In this document: positions 35,305 to 43,709 of the stretch, one piece after another
Layout of the letters: each line of letters opens with the position of its first letter
Position numbering within the stretch: the stretch's first letter is position 1
From: Collinsella sp.
GTDB taxonomy: Bacteria; Actinomycetota; Coriobacteriia; Coriobacteriales; Coriobacteriaceae
Length of the DNA: 64,000 bases
Assembly: GCA_019414565.1 (NCBI GenBank)
Contig: DXLU01000004.1
Location: 1 to 64,000 of the forward strand
Reading direction: 5' to 3'
Made by a program: the position numbers and the translations under genes
The notes under the pieces: model-generated
Databases searched by the model: none
What the model was told of the DNA's origin: nothing
What the model saw: the letters and a program-made list of their open reading frames with translations, nothing else

Positions 35305-35602
35305 ATCCTGCCTTTCAAAATGCTCAGATAATCAAAAGTATAGTGGTGCCGTCGCGGCAGGCGATGCCCGTGCTCTAAGCGGGATAAAGTCTTCAGCAGC
35401 TTGGACTGGCTGCTTCACATGAGAACCGTTCAGCGGTCCGGGGAAACCGTTGGGCGATAAAATATTCTCGCAACGTGATAATAATCTTGCATCGCGCGGA
35501 AACCTTGAGTACTATCCCAATCAAGCGCGGTGTTCAGACCGAACTGTGCCTCCCGGTGTGAACGCCGCGCTCCCGTTCCCTTTTACTTGTAAGGAGAAAA
35601 AC

Positions 35603-35980
35603 ATGAGCAAGACCGTCGTGTCTTCCGATAACGCACCCGCAGCCATCGGCCCGTATTCCCCTGGTATCCAGACCGGCAACATGGTGTTCCTGTCCGGCCA
35701 GCTGGGCATCGATCCCGCAACTGGCAAGATGCCCGAGGGCGTCGAGGCCCAGGCCAAGCAGTCCCTTGCTAACGTCGAGGCCCTACTGACCGCTGCCGGC
35801 GCCACCTTTGCCGATGTCGTCAAGACCACAGTCTACCTGGCTGACATTGCCGACTTCGCCGCCGTGAACGAGATCTACGCCTCCAAGTTCGAGGCCCCGT
35901 TCCCCGCGCGCAGCGCTTTCCAGGTTGCCGCTCTTCCGGCTGGCGGTCTGGTCGAGATCGAGGTCGTCGCCGCTCTCTAA
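35603..35980 (+). CDS. RidA family enamine/imine deaminase
   Basis: Protein of 125 residues, typical length, with G-P-Y-S-P-G-I (about 17-23), F-L-S-G-Q-L-G and the Arg-containing F-P-A-R-S-A-F-Q-V-A. RidA hydrolyses reactive enamines made by PLP enzymes, which would suit the diaminopropionate lyase at 53 kb, though no link is shown. The frame runs upstream to 35450, but TAAGGAG before the ATG at 35603 fixes the start. Confidence 0.92.
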   Translation: MSKTVVSSDNAPAAIGPYSPGIQTGNMVFLSGQLGIDPATGKMPEGVEAQAKQSLANVEALLTAAGATFADVVKTTVYLADIADFAAVNEIYASKFEAPFPARSAFQVAALPAGGLVEIEVVAAL

Positions 35981-36009
35981 GGCGTTGACCACAACTAAAC
36001 ATGACATGC

Positions 36010-36048
36010 AAAAAGACCCTGCAGCGCGTGCGAGCTGCAGGTTCTTTT
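36010..36048. terminator. Bidirectional terminator between RidA and the YheO-type gene
   Basis: AAAAAGA-CCCTGCAG (36010-36024) pairs with CTGCAGG-TTCTTTT (36035-36048) around a 10-base loop, serving convergent transcription from both sides. Confidence 0.8.
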
Positions 36049-36102
36049 GTCAAGCGATGCGACAAAAATGATCCGTTTCCCTTCGTCCCCAAGGGATCAC
36101 GT

Positions 36103-36759
36103 TTAGCCTTCCTTGCGGACTTTTTGCAGGTAGCGGTATACGCTGGGCTCCGAAATGCCCAGCGCGGTGGCGGCGCAGGCCACAGCGCCCTTGAGCATGA
36201 ACACCCCGTTGCCGTTGAGGTGGCGAATGACGTCCACGCGGTCGCTCTGACCAAGCGACGCTACATCCAGCCCGCGCGCGCTCAGCAACTCGGCAATGCT
36301 GCGGTCGATGAGCTCCTGTGTAGACTCCGAAAGGCTTTCGACCTCGATAGGGGCGGGCTCCGTGCGCGTCGGCGCTGCGTCGAAGCACGCCATGAGCTGC
36401 TGCGCCATGGCGTTTATGGAGCGTACGGTCGAGAGGTCGGTGTTGACGCAGAGCATGCCGACGATCTCTTTATCCTCGCGGATAAAGTACGTCGCTGACT
36501 CCAGCGTCTTGCCACCGGCGCCGCGCCCCTCGTAGCCCGTAATAAACGGCAGGTCGCGATACTTGGCGTCGTGCATGATCTTGAGCGCCAGATCGGTGGC
36601 GGGACCGCCGACCTTGCGGCCGCTCACGATGCCGTTGCGAATATCGACGATGGCATGGTCGGGATCCGAGAAATCGTGCAGCACGATTTCGCTGTTTTTG
36701 CCGAGTATCTGCTCAAGGAAATCGACCATCGGCAAAAAGCGGCGTACGGTCTCGTTCAC
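36103..36759 (-). CDS. YheO-type PAS-like/HTH transcriptional regulator
   Basis: Regulator of 218 residues with an N-terminal PAS-like sensor (about 5-125; G-K-N-S-E-I-V-L-H-D-F and S-G-R-K-V-G-G-P) and a C-terminal DauR-like HTH (about 155-215, ending S-E-P-S-V-Y-R-Y-L-Q-K-V-R). A frame stays open to 36900, but the GTG at 36759 with AAAGGAG six bases before it gives the family start. Divergent from the NCS2 permease gene, it probably senses a purine or related metabolite and controls the island. A paralog lies at 52120. Confidence 0.85.
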   Translation of the reverse strand: MNETVRRFLPMVDFLEQILGKNSEIVLHDFSDPDHAIVDIRNGIVSGRKVGGPATDLALKIMHDAKYRDLPFITGYEGRGAGGKTLESATYFIREDKEIVGMLCVNTDLSTVRSINAMAQQLMACFDAAPTRTEPAPIEVESLSESTQELIDRSIAELLSARGLDVASLGQSDRVDVIRHLNGNGVFMLKGAVACAATALGISEPSVYRYLQKVRKEG

Positions 36760-36997
36760 GGGCAACTCCTTTGGGTGAAATCGGAAATGTTCATAACAAT
36801 TTTTTCTCATGGTAACACGCTGCTCATCATCTCGTATATCCGCAGGTACATGACGTAATGCAGACGAACGGTATGATTTTGGCGGTAAACGGTTGACCAA
36901 AAGAAAAGTTAGATGTTTTTTTGACCAGACACTTTCCTGACCTGCGGAAATGCATTATCTCAGCTGAAGAATAGTCTGATAACAAAAAATTATTATT

Positions 36998-37013
36998 GAG
37001 AATGAGAATCATC
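36998..37013. promoter_or_regulatory. Fur-box-like sequence upstream of the permease
   Basis: GAGAATGAGAATCATC resembles the GATAATGATAATCAT Fur consensus at about 14 of 19 positions. It sits in the AT-rich 36760-37111 divergent spacer, which otherwise shows no gene. Chance resemblance is quite possible. Confidence 0.3.
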
Positions 37014-37111
37014 TTTAATACGATATGCAACGAAGGCACAACCTCAACCCCGCACTGCGTCACAATAGAGCGTTAGATGCGAAAACAACTATTTCGAGGA
37101 TTGGTGGTCAA

Positions 37112-38506
37112 ATGACCCAGGAGACGGTTAAGAACGGCACTGAAGCCCTGTTCACTCGTGAAGGCATGCCTCCCGTTAAGGAAATGATCCCGTGTGCCCT
37201 TCAGCACGTACTGGCATCGTTTGCCGGCATCATCACCCCGGCTGTCATCATGGCCGGCGTCTACGGCTTTAATAGCCAGCAGAGCACCGACATCATCCAG
37301 GTCGCGCTCATTCTTTCGGCAATCGACACGGCCCTTCAGGCCTTCGCTCCCTTCCGTCGCATCGGCGGCGGCCTGCCCATCGTCATGGGCGTTTCGTTCG
37401 CGTTCCTGCCGGCTCTGCAGGCCATGGGTGCCTCGGGCTTTAGCTTTGGTGCGCTGCTGGGCGGCGAGATCGTCGGCGGCGCCGTCGCGGTCCTCTTTGG
37501 TCTGGCCTACAGCAAGATCAAGTGGCTGTTCCCGCCCGTCGTGACCGGTACGGTCATCTTCTCCATTGGCGTTTCGCTGTATCCCACGGCCGTCAAGTAC
37601 ATGGCCGGCGGCATGGGCACGCCGCTGTGGGGCACCCCGCAGGCCTGGTGCGTCGCTCTTATCACCTTCGCCGTGGTCTTTGCGCTCGCCAACTTTGGCA
37701 AGGGCACGCTCAAGCTGGGCTCCGTGTTCTTTGGCATGATCGTTGGCATGATCGTCTCCATCCCCTTCGGCATGATCGACTTCTCCAGCGTCGCCACCGC
37801 TCAGGTCTTCGCCCTTCCCAAGCTCATGCCCTACGCGCTCGAGTTTGATCCCGAGGTCTGCATTACCCTCGCCGTCGTGTTCCCCATGGTTGCCATCCAG
37901 GTTATCGGTGACGTCTCCGCCGCCTGCCTGGGCTCCATCGACCGTATGCCCACCGAGCGCGAGCTCTCCGGCGCTATCGTGTCCCAGGGCCTCACTTCTA
38001 TGGTCGGCGGCCTGCTGGGCGGTCTTCCCACCAGCGCCCTTGGCCAGAACGTGGGCATCATCTGCTCCAACAAGGTCGTCAACAAGTGGGTCTTTGTGAT
38101 CATCGCGGCCGTCTTTGCCATCGCCGGTCTGTTCCCGCAGCTCTCTGCCGTCCTTTCCGCTATCCCGCAGCCCGTCATCGGCGGCGCGACCGTCGGCGTC
38201 TTTGGCACCATCACCATGAACGGCGTGCGCATGTTCACCCGCGAGGGCCTCACGCAGCGCACTACCACCATCGTCGGTACCTCCGTCGTCTTTGGCCTGG
38301 GTATCTGGATGGCCAGCGGTTGCCTTGCCGGCGAGGGTATGCCCGCCTGGGTATCCACCGTCATCGGCTCCAATGCCGTAACCCCCACCGCCATTATGGC
38401 CATTGTCCTTAACCTGATCCTTCCGCAGACGCCGGTCGTGGCTCAGCACATCGATGCTGCCAAGGACGCTGCCGTGGATCTGGTCTTGCCCGAGAGTAAG
38501 AAGTAA
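37112..38506 (+). CDS. NCS2 family nucleobase (xanthine/uracil/uric acid) permease
   Basis: Membrane transporter of 464 residues with about 12-14 helices. The helix-1 Q-H motif (A-L-Q-H-V-L-A-S-F) and the helix-8/9 region (V-F-P-M-V-A-I-Q-V-I-G-D, G-G-L-P-T-S-A-L-G-Q-N-V-G) are those of the NCS2/NAT family. It imports nucleobases with a cation. First gene of the purine island, so a purine such as xanthine or urate is the likely substrate. The start at 37112 follows GAGGATTGGTGG. Confidence 0.92.
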   Translation: MTQETVKNGTEALFTREGMPPVKEMIPCALQHVLASFAGIITPAVIMAGVYGFNSQQSTDIIQVALILSAIDTALQAFAPFRRIGGGLPIVMGVSFAFLPALQAMGASGFSFGALLGGEIVGGAVAVLFGLAYSKIKWLFPPVVTGTVIFSIGVSLYPTAVKYMAGGMGTPLWGTPQAWCVALITFAVVFALANFGKGTLKLGSVFFGMIVGMIVSIPFGMIDFSSVATAQVFALPKLMPYALEFDPEVCITLAVVFPMVAIQVIGDVSAACLGSIDRMPTERELSGAIVSQGLTSMVGGLLGGLPTSALGQNVGIICSNKVVNKWVFVIIAAVFAIAGLFPQLSAVLSAIPQPVIGGATVGVFGTITMNGVRMFTREGLTQRTTTIVGTSVVFGLGIWMASGCLAGEGMPAWVSTVIGSNAVTPTAIMAIVLNLILPQTPVVAQHIDAAKDAAVDLVLPESKK

Positions 38507-38523
38507 CCAATTCGGTGCTATTC

Positions 38524-38553
38524 GTCGGCGGGCGCATCGCCTCGTCCGCCGAC
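38524..38553. repeat. Hairpin without T run after the permease gene
   Basis: GTCGGCGG (38524-38531) pairs with CCGCCGAC (38546-38553). A similar hairpin lies at 40073-40108 in the next gap. 38554-38701 holds no gene. Confidence 0.6.
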
Positions 38554-38701
38554 GTCATGCGGCGCCAAGCCGCACTTCAAAGGGTTTGTCCCTTTGGTGA
38601 AGCGTTGACGGGAGAGGGCCCGTTTCCGGTGTAGGCCGGCGCTTCGCACTCCGCCATGTCAGAGGTGTCAAACCCCGCCCCTGATGTTGAAGGGAGCATT
38701 C

Positions 38702-40057
38702 ATGCTTCTGGTCGCTAACGGTTCCGTTTTTACCCGCAACGCTCAGACCCCGTTCATTCCCAACGGCGCGGTCGCCATTGACGGAGATACGATCGTCGAA
38801 GTAGGTCCCGAGTGCGAGCTCAAGGCCAAGTACCCGGATGCCGAGTACGTCGACGCCCAGGGCAACCTCATCATGCCCGGACTCATCAATTGCCACACCC
38901 ACATCTACTCGGGTCTGGCCCGCGGCCTTGCCATTAAGGGCTGCAACCCCACCAACTTCCTGGAGAATCTTGAGCAGCAGTGGTGGAAGATCGATGACAA
39001 CCTGACGCTCGACGGCACCAAGGCCAGCGCCTATGCCACGATTCTTGACTCCATCCGCGATGGCGTCACCACGATCTTCGATCATCATGCGAGCTTCTGC
39101 GAAATCCCGGGAAGCCTCTTTACCATTAAGGATGCAGCTCAGGAGCTGGGCATGCGTTCGTGCCTGTGCTACGAGGTCTCCGATCGCCGCGGCCAGGAAA
39201 AATGCGACCAGGCCATTGCCGAGAACGCCGAATTTGCCCAGTGGGCCGCCAAGGAGCGTCGCGATAACGACAACCACATGATCGCCGCCATGTTTGGCGG
39301 TCACGCCACCTTTACGCTGTCGGAAGAGACCATGGACAAGATGGCCGAGGCCAACAACGGCCTGACCGGCTTCCACATCCATGTGTGCGAGGGCATGAAT
39401 GACGTGTGGGACTCCCGCCTCAACCGCGGTGGCATCAGTCCCGTCGAGCGCCTGCTGCAGCACAACCTGCTGGGTCCCGACACCATGCTCGGCCACTGCA
39501 TCCACGTGACGCCCGCCGAGATGGATATCGTCAAGGAGTCCGGTACCTGGCTCGTCAACAACCCCGAATCCAATATGGGCAACGCCGTGGGCTGCGCCCC
39601 CGTGCTCGAGTTCTTCCGCCGCGGTATCCCCGTGTGCATGGGCACCGACGCCTACACCCACGATATGCTCGAGAGCCTTAAGGTTTTCCTGATCATTCAG
39701 CGCCACAACGCCGCTATGCCCAACGTGGGCTGGTGCGAGGCCATGACGATGCTGTTCGAGAACAACGCCAAGATGGCGAGCAAGTACTTCGATCGCAAGC
39801 TCGGCGTGCTCGAGGCCGGCGCTGCCGCCGATGTCATCGTTATGGACTACAAGCCCTTTACGCCGCTGAGCGAGGAGAATATCGACGGCCACATGCTCTT
39901 TGGCATGATGGGCAAAAACTGCCGCACCACCATCATCAACGGCCGCGTCCTGTACAAGGATCGCGAGTTCGTTGGCATTGATGAGGACAAGATCAACGCG
40001 TGGACCATGGCTGAGTCCAAGAAGCTCTGGAGCACGCTCAACGGTCGCACCTACTAA
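38702..40057 (+). CDS. ssnA: SsnA-type aminohydrolase (amidohydrolase superfamily)
   Basis: Metal-dependent hydrolase of 451 residues. H65-x-H67 in N-C-H-T-H-I-Y-S-G, a later H in F-H-I-H-V-C-E, H in L-G-H-C-I-H and D in M-G-T-D-A-Y-T-H complete the deaminase-type metal site. SsnA proteins occur in selenium-linked purine clusters and are proposed to deaminate or open purine-derived rings. GGGAG before the inner ATG at 38702 is preferred over the ATG at 38684. Next to ygfK, as in Escherichia coli. Confidence 0.92.
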   Translation: MLLVANGSVFTRNAQTPFIPNGAVAIDGDTIVEVGPECELKAKYPDAEYVDAQGNLIMPGLINCHTHIYSGLARGLAIKGCNPTNFLENLEQQWWKIDDNLTLDGTKASAYATILDSIRDGVTTIFDHHASFCEIPGSLFTIKDAAQELGMRSCLCYEVSDRRGQEKCDQAIAENAEFAQWAAKERRDNDNHMIAAMFGGHATFTLSEETMDKMAEANNGLTGFHIHVCEGMNDVWDSRLNRGGISPVERLLQHNLLGPDTMLGHCIHVTPAEMDIVKESGTWLVNNPESNMGNAVGCAPVLEFFRRGIPVCMGTDAYTHDMLESLKVFLIIQRHNAAMPNVGWCEAMTMLFENNAKMASKYFDRKLGVLEAGAAADVIVMDYKPFTPLSEENIDGHMLFGMMGKNCRTTIINGRVLYKDREFVGIDEDKINAWTMAESKKLWSTLNGRTY

Positions 40058-40072
40058 TTCACAAGTAGATTC

Positions 40073-40108
40073 GCGCGCGTCAGATGTTTCGCCGCATCCG
40101 ACGCGCGC
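40073..40108. repeat. GC-rich hairpin between ssnA and ygfK
   Basis: GCGCGCGTC (40073-40081) pairs with GACGCGCGC (40100-40108), then after a mismatch GATG pairs with CATC; loop of eight. A second weaker GCGCCCG/CGGGCG pair follows near 40160-40195. No T run is seen. Confidence 0.65.
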
Positions 40109-40206
40109 ATAGGCGGCCTCCGCGGGGTCGCCGGCGCTGTGCTAGCGCTACACCGTATTTGCGCCCGCCGCGCGGTCTCGCCGGGCGTTACAGAGAGGAG
40201 CTCACT

Positions 40207-43206
40207 ATGAGCGACATCATGAGGCCGATCCCGTTTTCGCAGCTGATGAACTGGATCATCGAGGAGCACAAGACCCAGGACGCCATCTTTGGCGTGCGCA
40301 AGATGGTCACGGCCAACCAGGAGGGCGCGCTTCCCATTTTTGACGAGCGCATCGAGACTCCGTTTGGCCCGGCCGCCGGTCCCAATACGCAGCTTGCCCA
40401 GAACATCGTGGCATCCTATGTGGCTGGTTCCCGCTTCTTTGAGCTCAAGACCGTCCAGGTTATGGACGGCGAGGAGCTCTCCAAGTGCGTCAACAAGCCC
40501 TGCATCGTGGCTCAGGACGAGTGCTACAACTGCGAATGGTCGACCGAGCTCGAGGTTCCGCAGGCCTTTGCCGAGTACGTGAAGGCATGGTTTGCCTGCC
40601 ACCTGATCGCTCGCGAGTACGGTCTGGGCAGCCCGGACGGCTTTGTCTTCAACATGTCGGTGGGCTATGACCTGGAGGGCATTAAGAGTCCCAAGGTCGA
40701 CGCCTACATCGAGGGCATGAAGGATGCCAGCGGCTCCGACGTCTGGAACGAGTGCCGTGCCTGGGCACTCGCCAACCTGGATAAGTTTGAGCATGTCGAC
40801 GCCGCGTTTGTCGAGTCCATTCCGGCGCGCGTGTCCAACTCCATCACCGAGTCCACGCTGCATGGCTGCCCGCCCGCCGAGATCGAGCGCATCGCGACCT
40901 ACCTCATCACCGAGAAGGGCCTTAACACCTACATCAAGTGTAACCCCACGCTGTTGGGCTATGAGTTTGCCCGCCAGCGCCTCAACGAGCTGGGCTTTGA
41001 TTACATCGTCTTTGATGACACGCACTTCCGCGAGGATCTGCAGTGGGCCGATGCCGTGCCCATGTTCGAGCGCCTGATTGCCCTGTGCGCCGAGCGCGGT
41101 CTGGAGTTCGGCGTCAAGCTGACCAACACGTTCCCCGTCGACGTGACGAGGAACGAGCTGCCTTCCACCGAGATGTACATGTCCGGCCGTTCGCTGTTCT
41201 CACTGACCATCGAGGCCGCCCGCCGCATTACCGAGCAGTTTGACGGCAAGCTGCGCATCAGCTACTCCGGTGGTGCCACGGTCTACAACATCCGTGCCCT
41301 GTATGACGCCGGCATTTGGCCCGTCACCCTGGCGACCGACGTGCTCAAGCCCGGTGGCTACGAGCGCTTTAGCCAGATGGCCGGCGAGTTTACCGATCTG
41401 GACGGCAAGCCGTTCGCGGGCGTGTCTCTCGAGGCCGTGACCGCGATCCAGGCCGACTCGCTTACCAACCCGCTCTACAAGAAGCCACTGCGTCCGCTAC
41501 CTGACCGCAAGGTCGCCGGCAAGAGCCCGCTTTCCGACTGCTTTACCACGCCGTGCCGTACGAGCTGCCCCATCCAGCAGGATATTCCCGCCTACCTGGC
41601 GGCTGTTGACGAGGGCCGCTTCGAGGACGCGCTCAACATCATCATCGAGCGCAACGCCCTGCCGTTCATTACCGGCACCATCTGCCCGCATCCCTGCGGC
41701 CGTGCCTGCGAGCGTGCGTTCTACGAGCCCGAGGGCGCCCAGATCCGCGCCAGCAAGCTCAAGGCCGCTCGCGAGGCCATGACCGCCGTGCTGCCCAAGC
41801 TGCGCGCCCAGGCCATCGCCAACGACGCCGAGCGCAACGTTGCCGTTATCGGCGGCGGCCCTGCCGGCCTGGCGACGGCGTTCTTCCTGACGCGTGCCGG
41901 CGTGCCCGTCACTATCTTCGAGGCCCGCGACTCTCTCGGCGGCGTGGTCCGTCACGTGATCCCCGAGTTCCGTATCGCAAGCGACGATATCTCCCACGAT
42001 GCCGAGCTCTGTCTGGCCTTTGGCGCCAAGGTGCAGCTCAACGCCCGCGTGGAGTCCATTGACGAGCTCAAGGCCCAGGGCTTTACCGACGTAGTCGTGG
42101 CCACTGGTGCCTGGATGCCCGGCTCTGCGGGCCTAGGCGAGGGTGCCGAGCTCGACGTGCTGGAGTTCCTCGAGGCCGCCAAGAAGGGCGAGAAGCTCGA
42201 GCTGGGCGAGGACGTCGTGGTCATCGGCGCCGGCAACACCGCCATGGACGCGGCCCGCGTGGCCAAGCGCCTTGCTGGCGTGAAGAACGTGCGCCTGGTG
42301 TATCGCCGCACCAAGAAGCAGATGCCCGCCGACGAGGAAGAGCTCGATCTTGCTCTTGCCGACGGCGTTGAGTTCTGCGAGCTGCTGGCGCCCAAGGCGC
42401 TCAACGGCGCCGTGCTGATCTGCGACGTCATGGAACTTGGCGAGCCGGATGCAAGCGGCCGTCGCAGCCCCGTCGCCACGGGCGAGACCGTCGAGCTTTC
42501 CGCCACCACGGTGATCTGCGCCGTGGGCGAGGGCATCGATGCCAGCCTGTACGATGCCGCGGGCGTCGAGCACGACCGTCGCGGCCGCCTTGCCGCCACC
42601 TCCACCGGCGTCGAGGGCGTTTGGGCTGCCGGTGACTGCCGCCGCGGTCCTGCCACCGTGGTCGAGGCTATCGCCGACGCCGCCGAGGTCGCCCGTGCCA
42701 TTGCCGGCGTGGACTTTAACAAGTACGCCGACTGCAACGAGCAGGCCGGTCGCGAGGACACCTGCTACGAGCGCAAGGGGTCGCTGTGCCGCGACAAGCG
42801 CAACTGCACCAAGACCCGCTGCCTGGGCTGCGGCTCGGTGTGCGAGGTCTGCTGCGACGTGTGCCCCAACCGCGCAAACGTTGCTATTAAGGTGCCGGGC
42901 CTGGCCAAGCATCAGGTGGTACATGTCGACGGCATGTGCAACGAGTGCGGCAACTGCGCCGTGTTCTGCCCCTACCAGGAGGGTCGTCCCTATAAGGACA
43001 AGCTCACCCTGTTCTGGAGCGAGCAGGACATGGAGAACTCCGAGAACGAGGGCTTCCTGGCTGTGGACGAGGACCACTTTAAAGTCCGCGTCGCCGGCAC
43101 GGTCCGCACCGTCTCGGTCGATGCCGTCAACACCGGTCTTCCCGAGGCCGTCCGCCTGACCATCAGGGCCGTGCGCGACAACTATTCGTACCTTCTTAAG
43201 AAATAG
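40207..43206 (+). CDS. ygfK: YgfK-type selenium-associated flavin/iron-sulfur oxidoreductase
   Basis: Protein of 999 residues. The N-terminal 420 are a TIM-barrel dihydroorotate-dehydrogenase-like domain. C-F-T-T-P-C-R-T-S-C-P (about 443-453) opens a GltD-like module with FAD motif G-G-G-P-A-G (about 547) and NAD(P) motif G-A-G-N-T-A-M-D (about 674). The C-terminus has ferredoxin-like cysteines (C-L-G-C-G-S-V-C, C-N-E-C-G-N-C). It is proposed to transfer electrons in anaerobic purine/urate breakdown. The upstream frame to 40084 is rejected because AGAGAGGAG precedes the ATG at 40207. Confidence 0.92.
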   Translation: MSDIMRPIPFSQLMNWIIEEHKTQDAIFGVRKMVTANQEGALPIFDERIETPFGPAAGPNTQLAQNIVASYVAGSRFFELKTVQVMDGEELSKCVNKPCIVAQDECYNCEWSTELEVPQAFAEYVKAWFACHLIAREYGLGSPDGFVFNMSVGYDLEGIKSPKVDAYIEGMKDASGSDVWNECRAWALANLDKFEHVDAAFVESIPARVSNSITESTLHGCPPAEIERIATYLITEKGLNTYIKCNPTLLGYEFARQRLNELGFDYIVFDDTHFREDLQWADAVPMFERLIALCAERGLEFGVKLTNTFPVDVTRNELPSTEMYMSGRSLFSLTIEAARRITEQFDGKLRISYSGGATVYNIRALYDAGIWPVTLATDVLKPGGYERFSQMAGEFTDLDGKPFAGVSLEAVTAIQADSLTNPLYKKPLRPLPDRKVAGKSPLSDCFTTPCRTSCPIQQDIPAYLAAVDEGRFEDALNIIIERNALPFITGTICPHPCGRACERAFYEPEGAQIRASKLKAAREAMTAVLPKLRAQAIANDAERNVAVIGGGPAGLATAFFLTRAGVPVTIFEARDSLGGVVRHVIPEFRIASDDISHDAELCLAFGAKVQLNARVESIDELKAQGFTDVVVATGAWMPGSAGLGEGAELDVLEFLEAAKKGEKLELGEDVVVIGAGNTAMDAARVAKRLAGVKNVRLVYRRTKKQMPADEEELDLALADGVEFCELLAPKALNGAVLICDVMELGEPDASGRRSPVATGETVELSATTVICAVGEGIDASLYDAAGVEHDRRGRLAATSTGVEGVWAAGDCRRGPATVVEAIADAAEVARAIAGVDFNKYADCNEQAGREDTCYERKGSLCRDKRNCTKTRCLGCGSVCEVCCDVCPNRANVAIKVPGLAKHQVVHVDGMCNECGNCAVFCPYQEGRPYKDKLTLFWSEQDMENSENEGFLAVDEDHFKVRVAGTVRTVSVDAVNTGLPEAVRLTIRAVRDNYSYLLKK

Positions 43207-43217
43207 GCGAGTCTCTT

Positions 43218-43697
43218 ATGGCCAAATCCATTCAACATAACGTGGCCTACGTTGCCTGCGGAAGCGGCTGTGCCTCCGCAGGCGGCGACGCCCGCTGCAG
43301 CGAAGGCTGCATTGGCTGTGGCGCCTGCGTCACGGCCTGCCCCCACGGCGCCATTGCGCTGGTTGATGGCATCGCCCGCGTGGATCGCTCCAAGTGCACG
43401 GGCTGTGGCCTGTGCGGCATGGCGTGCCCGCAGCGCGTGATTGCCTTCGTTCCCGGCTACCAGAACATTCTGGTGCGCTGTAACAACACCGACAAGGGCG
43501 CCATTGCGCGCAAGATCTGCGACACGAGCTGCATCGGTTGCGGCATGTGCGCTAAAAAGTGCCCTGCCGGCGCTATCCGCATCGAGGACAACTGCGCCCA
43601 TATCGACGGCGCGGACTGCCTGTCGTGCGGCATGTGCGCCGTCGTCTGCCCGCATGGCGCCATCCACGACCGCACCGGCATCGCCGCCGGCGTGTAG
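43218..43697 (+). CDS. Polyferredoxin-like 4Fe-4S protein (RnfB-like cysteine pattern)
   Basis: Small electron carrier of 159 residues with four C-x2-C-x2-C-x3-C motifs (C-I-G-C-G-A-C-V-T-A-C-P, C-T-G-C-G-L-C-G-M-A-C-P, C-I-G-C-G-M-C-A-K-K-C-P, C-L-S-C-G-M-C-A-V-V-C-P), enough for up to four clusters, plus an N-terminal C-G-S-G-C stretch. It lies between ygfK and xdhD, 11 bases after ygfK, so it probably shuttles electrons between them. Cytoplasmic. Confidence 0.88.
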   Translation: MAKSIQHNVAYVACGSGCASAGGDARCSEGCIGCGACVTACPHGAIALVDGIARVDRSKCTGCGLCGMACPQRVIAFVPGYQNILVRCNNTDKGAIARKICDTSCIGCGMCAKKCPAGAIRIEDNCAHIDGADCLSCGMCAVVCPHGAIHDRTGIAAGV

Positions 43698-43709
43698 AAG
43701 GGAATCACC

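Noticed and set aside
37073..38449. A 458-codon - strand open frame over the NCS2 gene
   Set aside because: Complementary to a well-recognised permease; Asp/Gly/His-rich composition with no motif.
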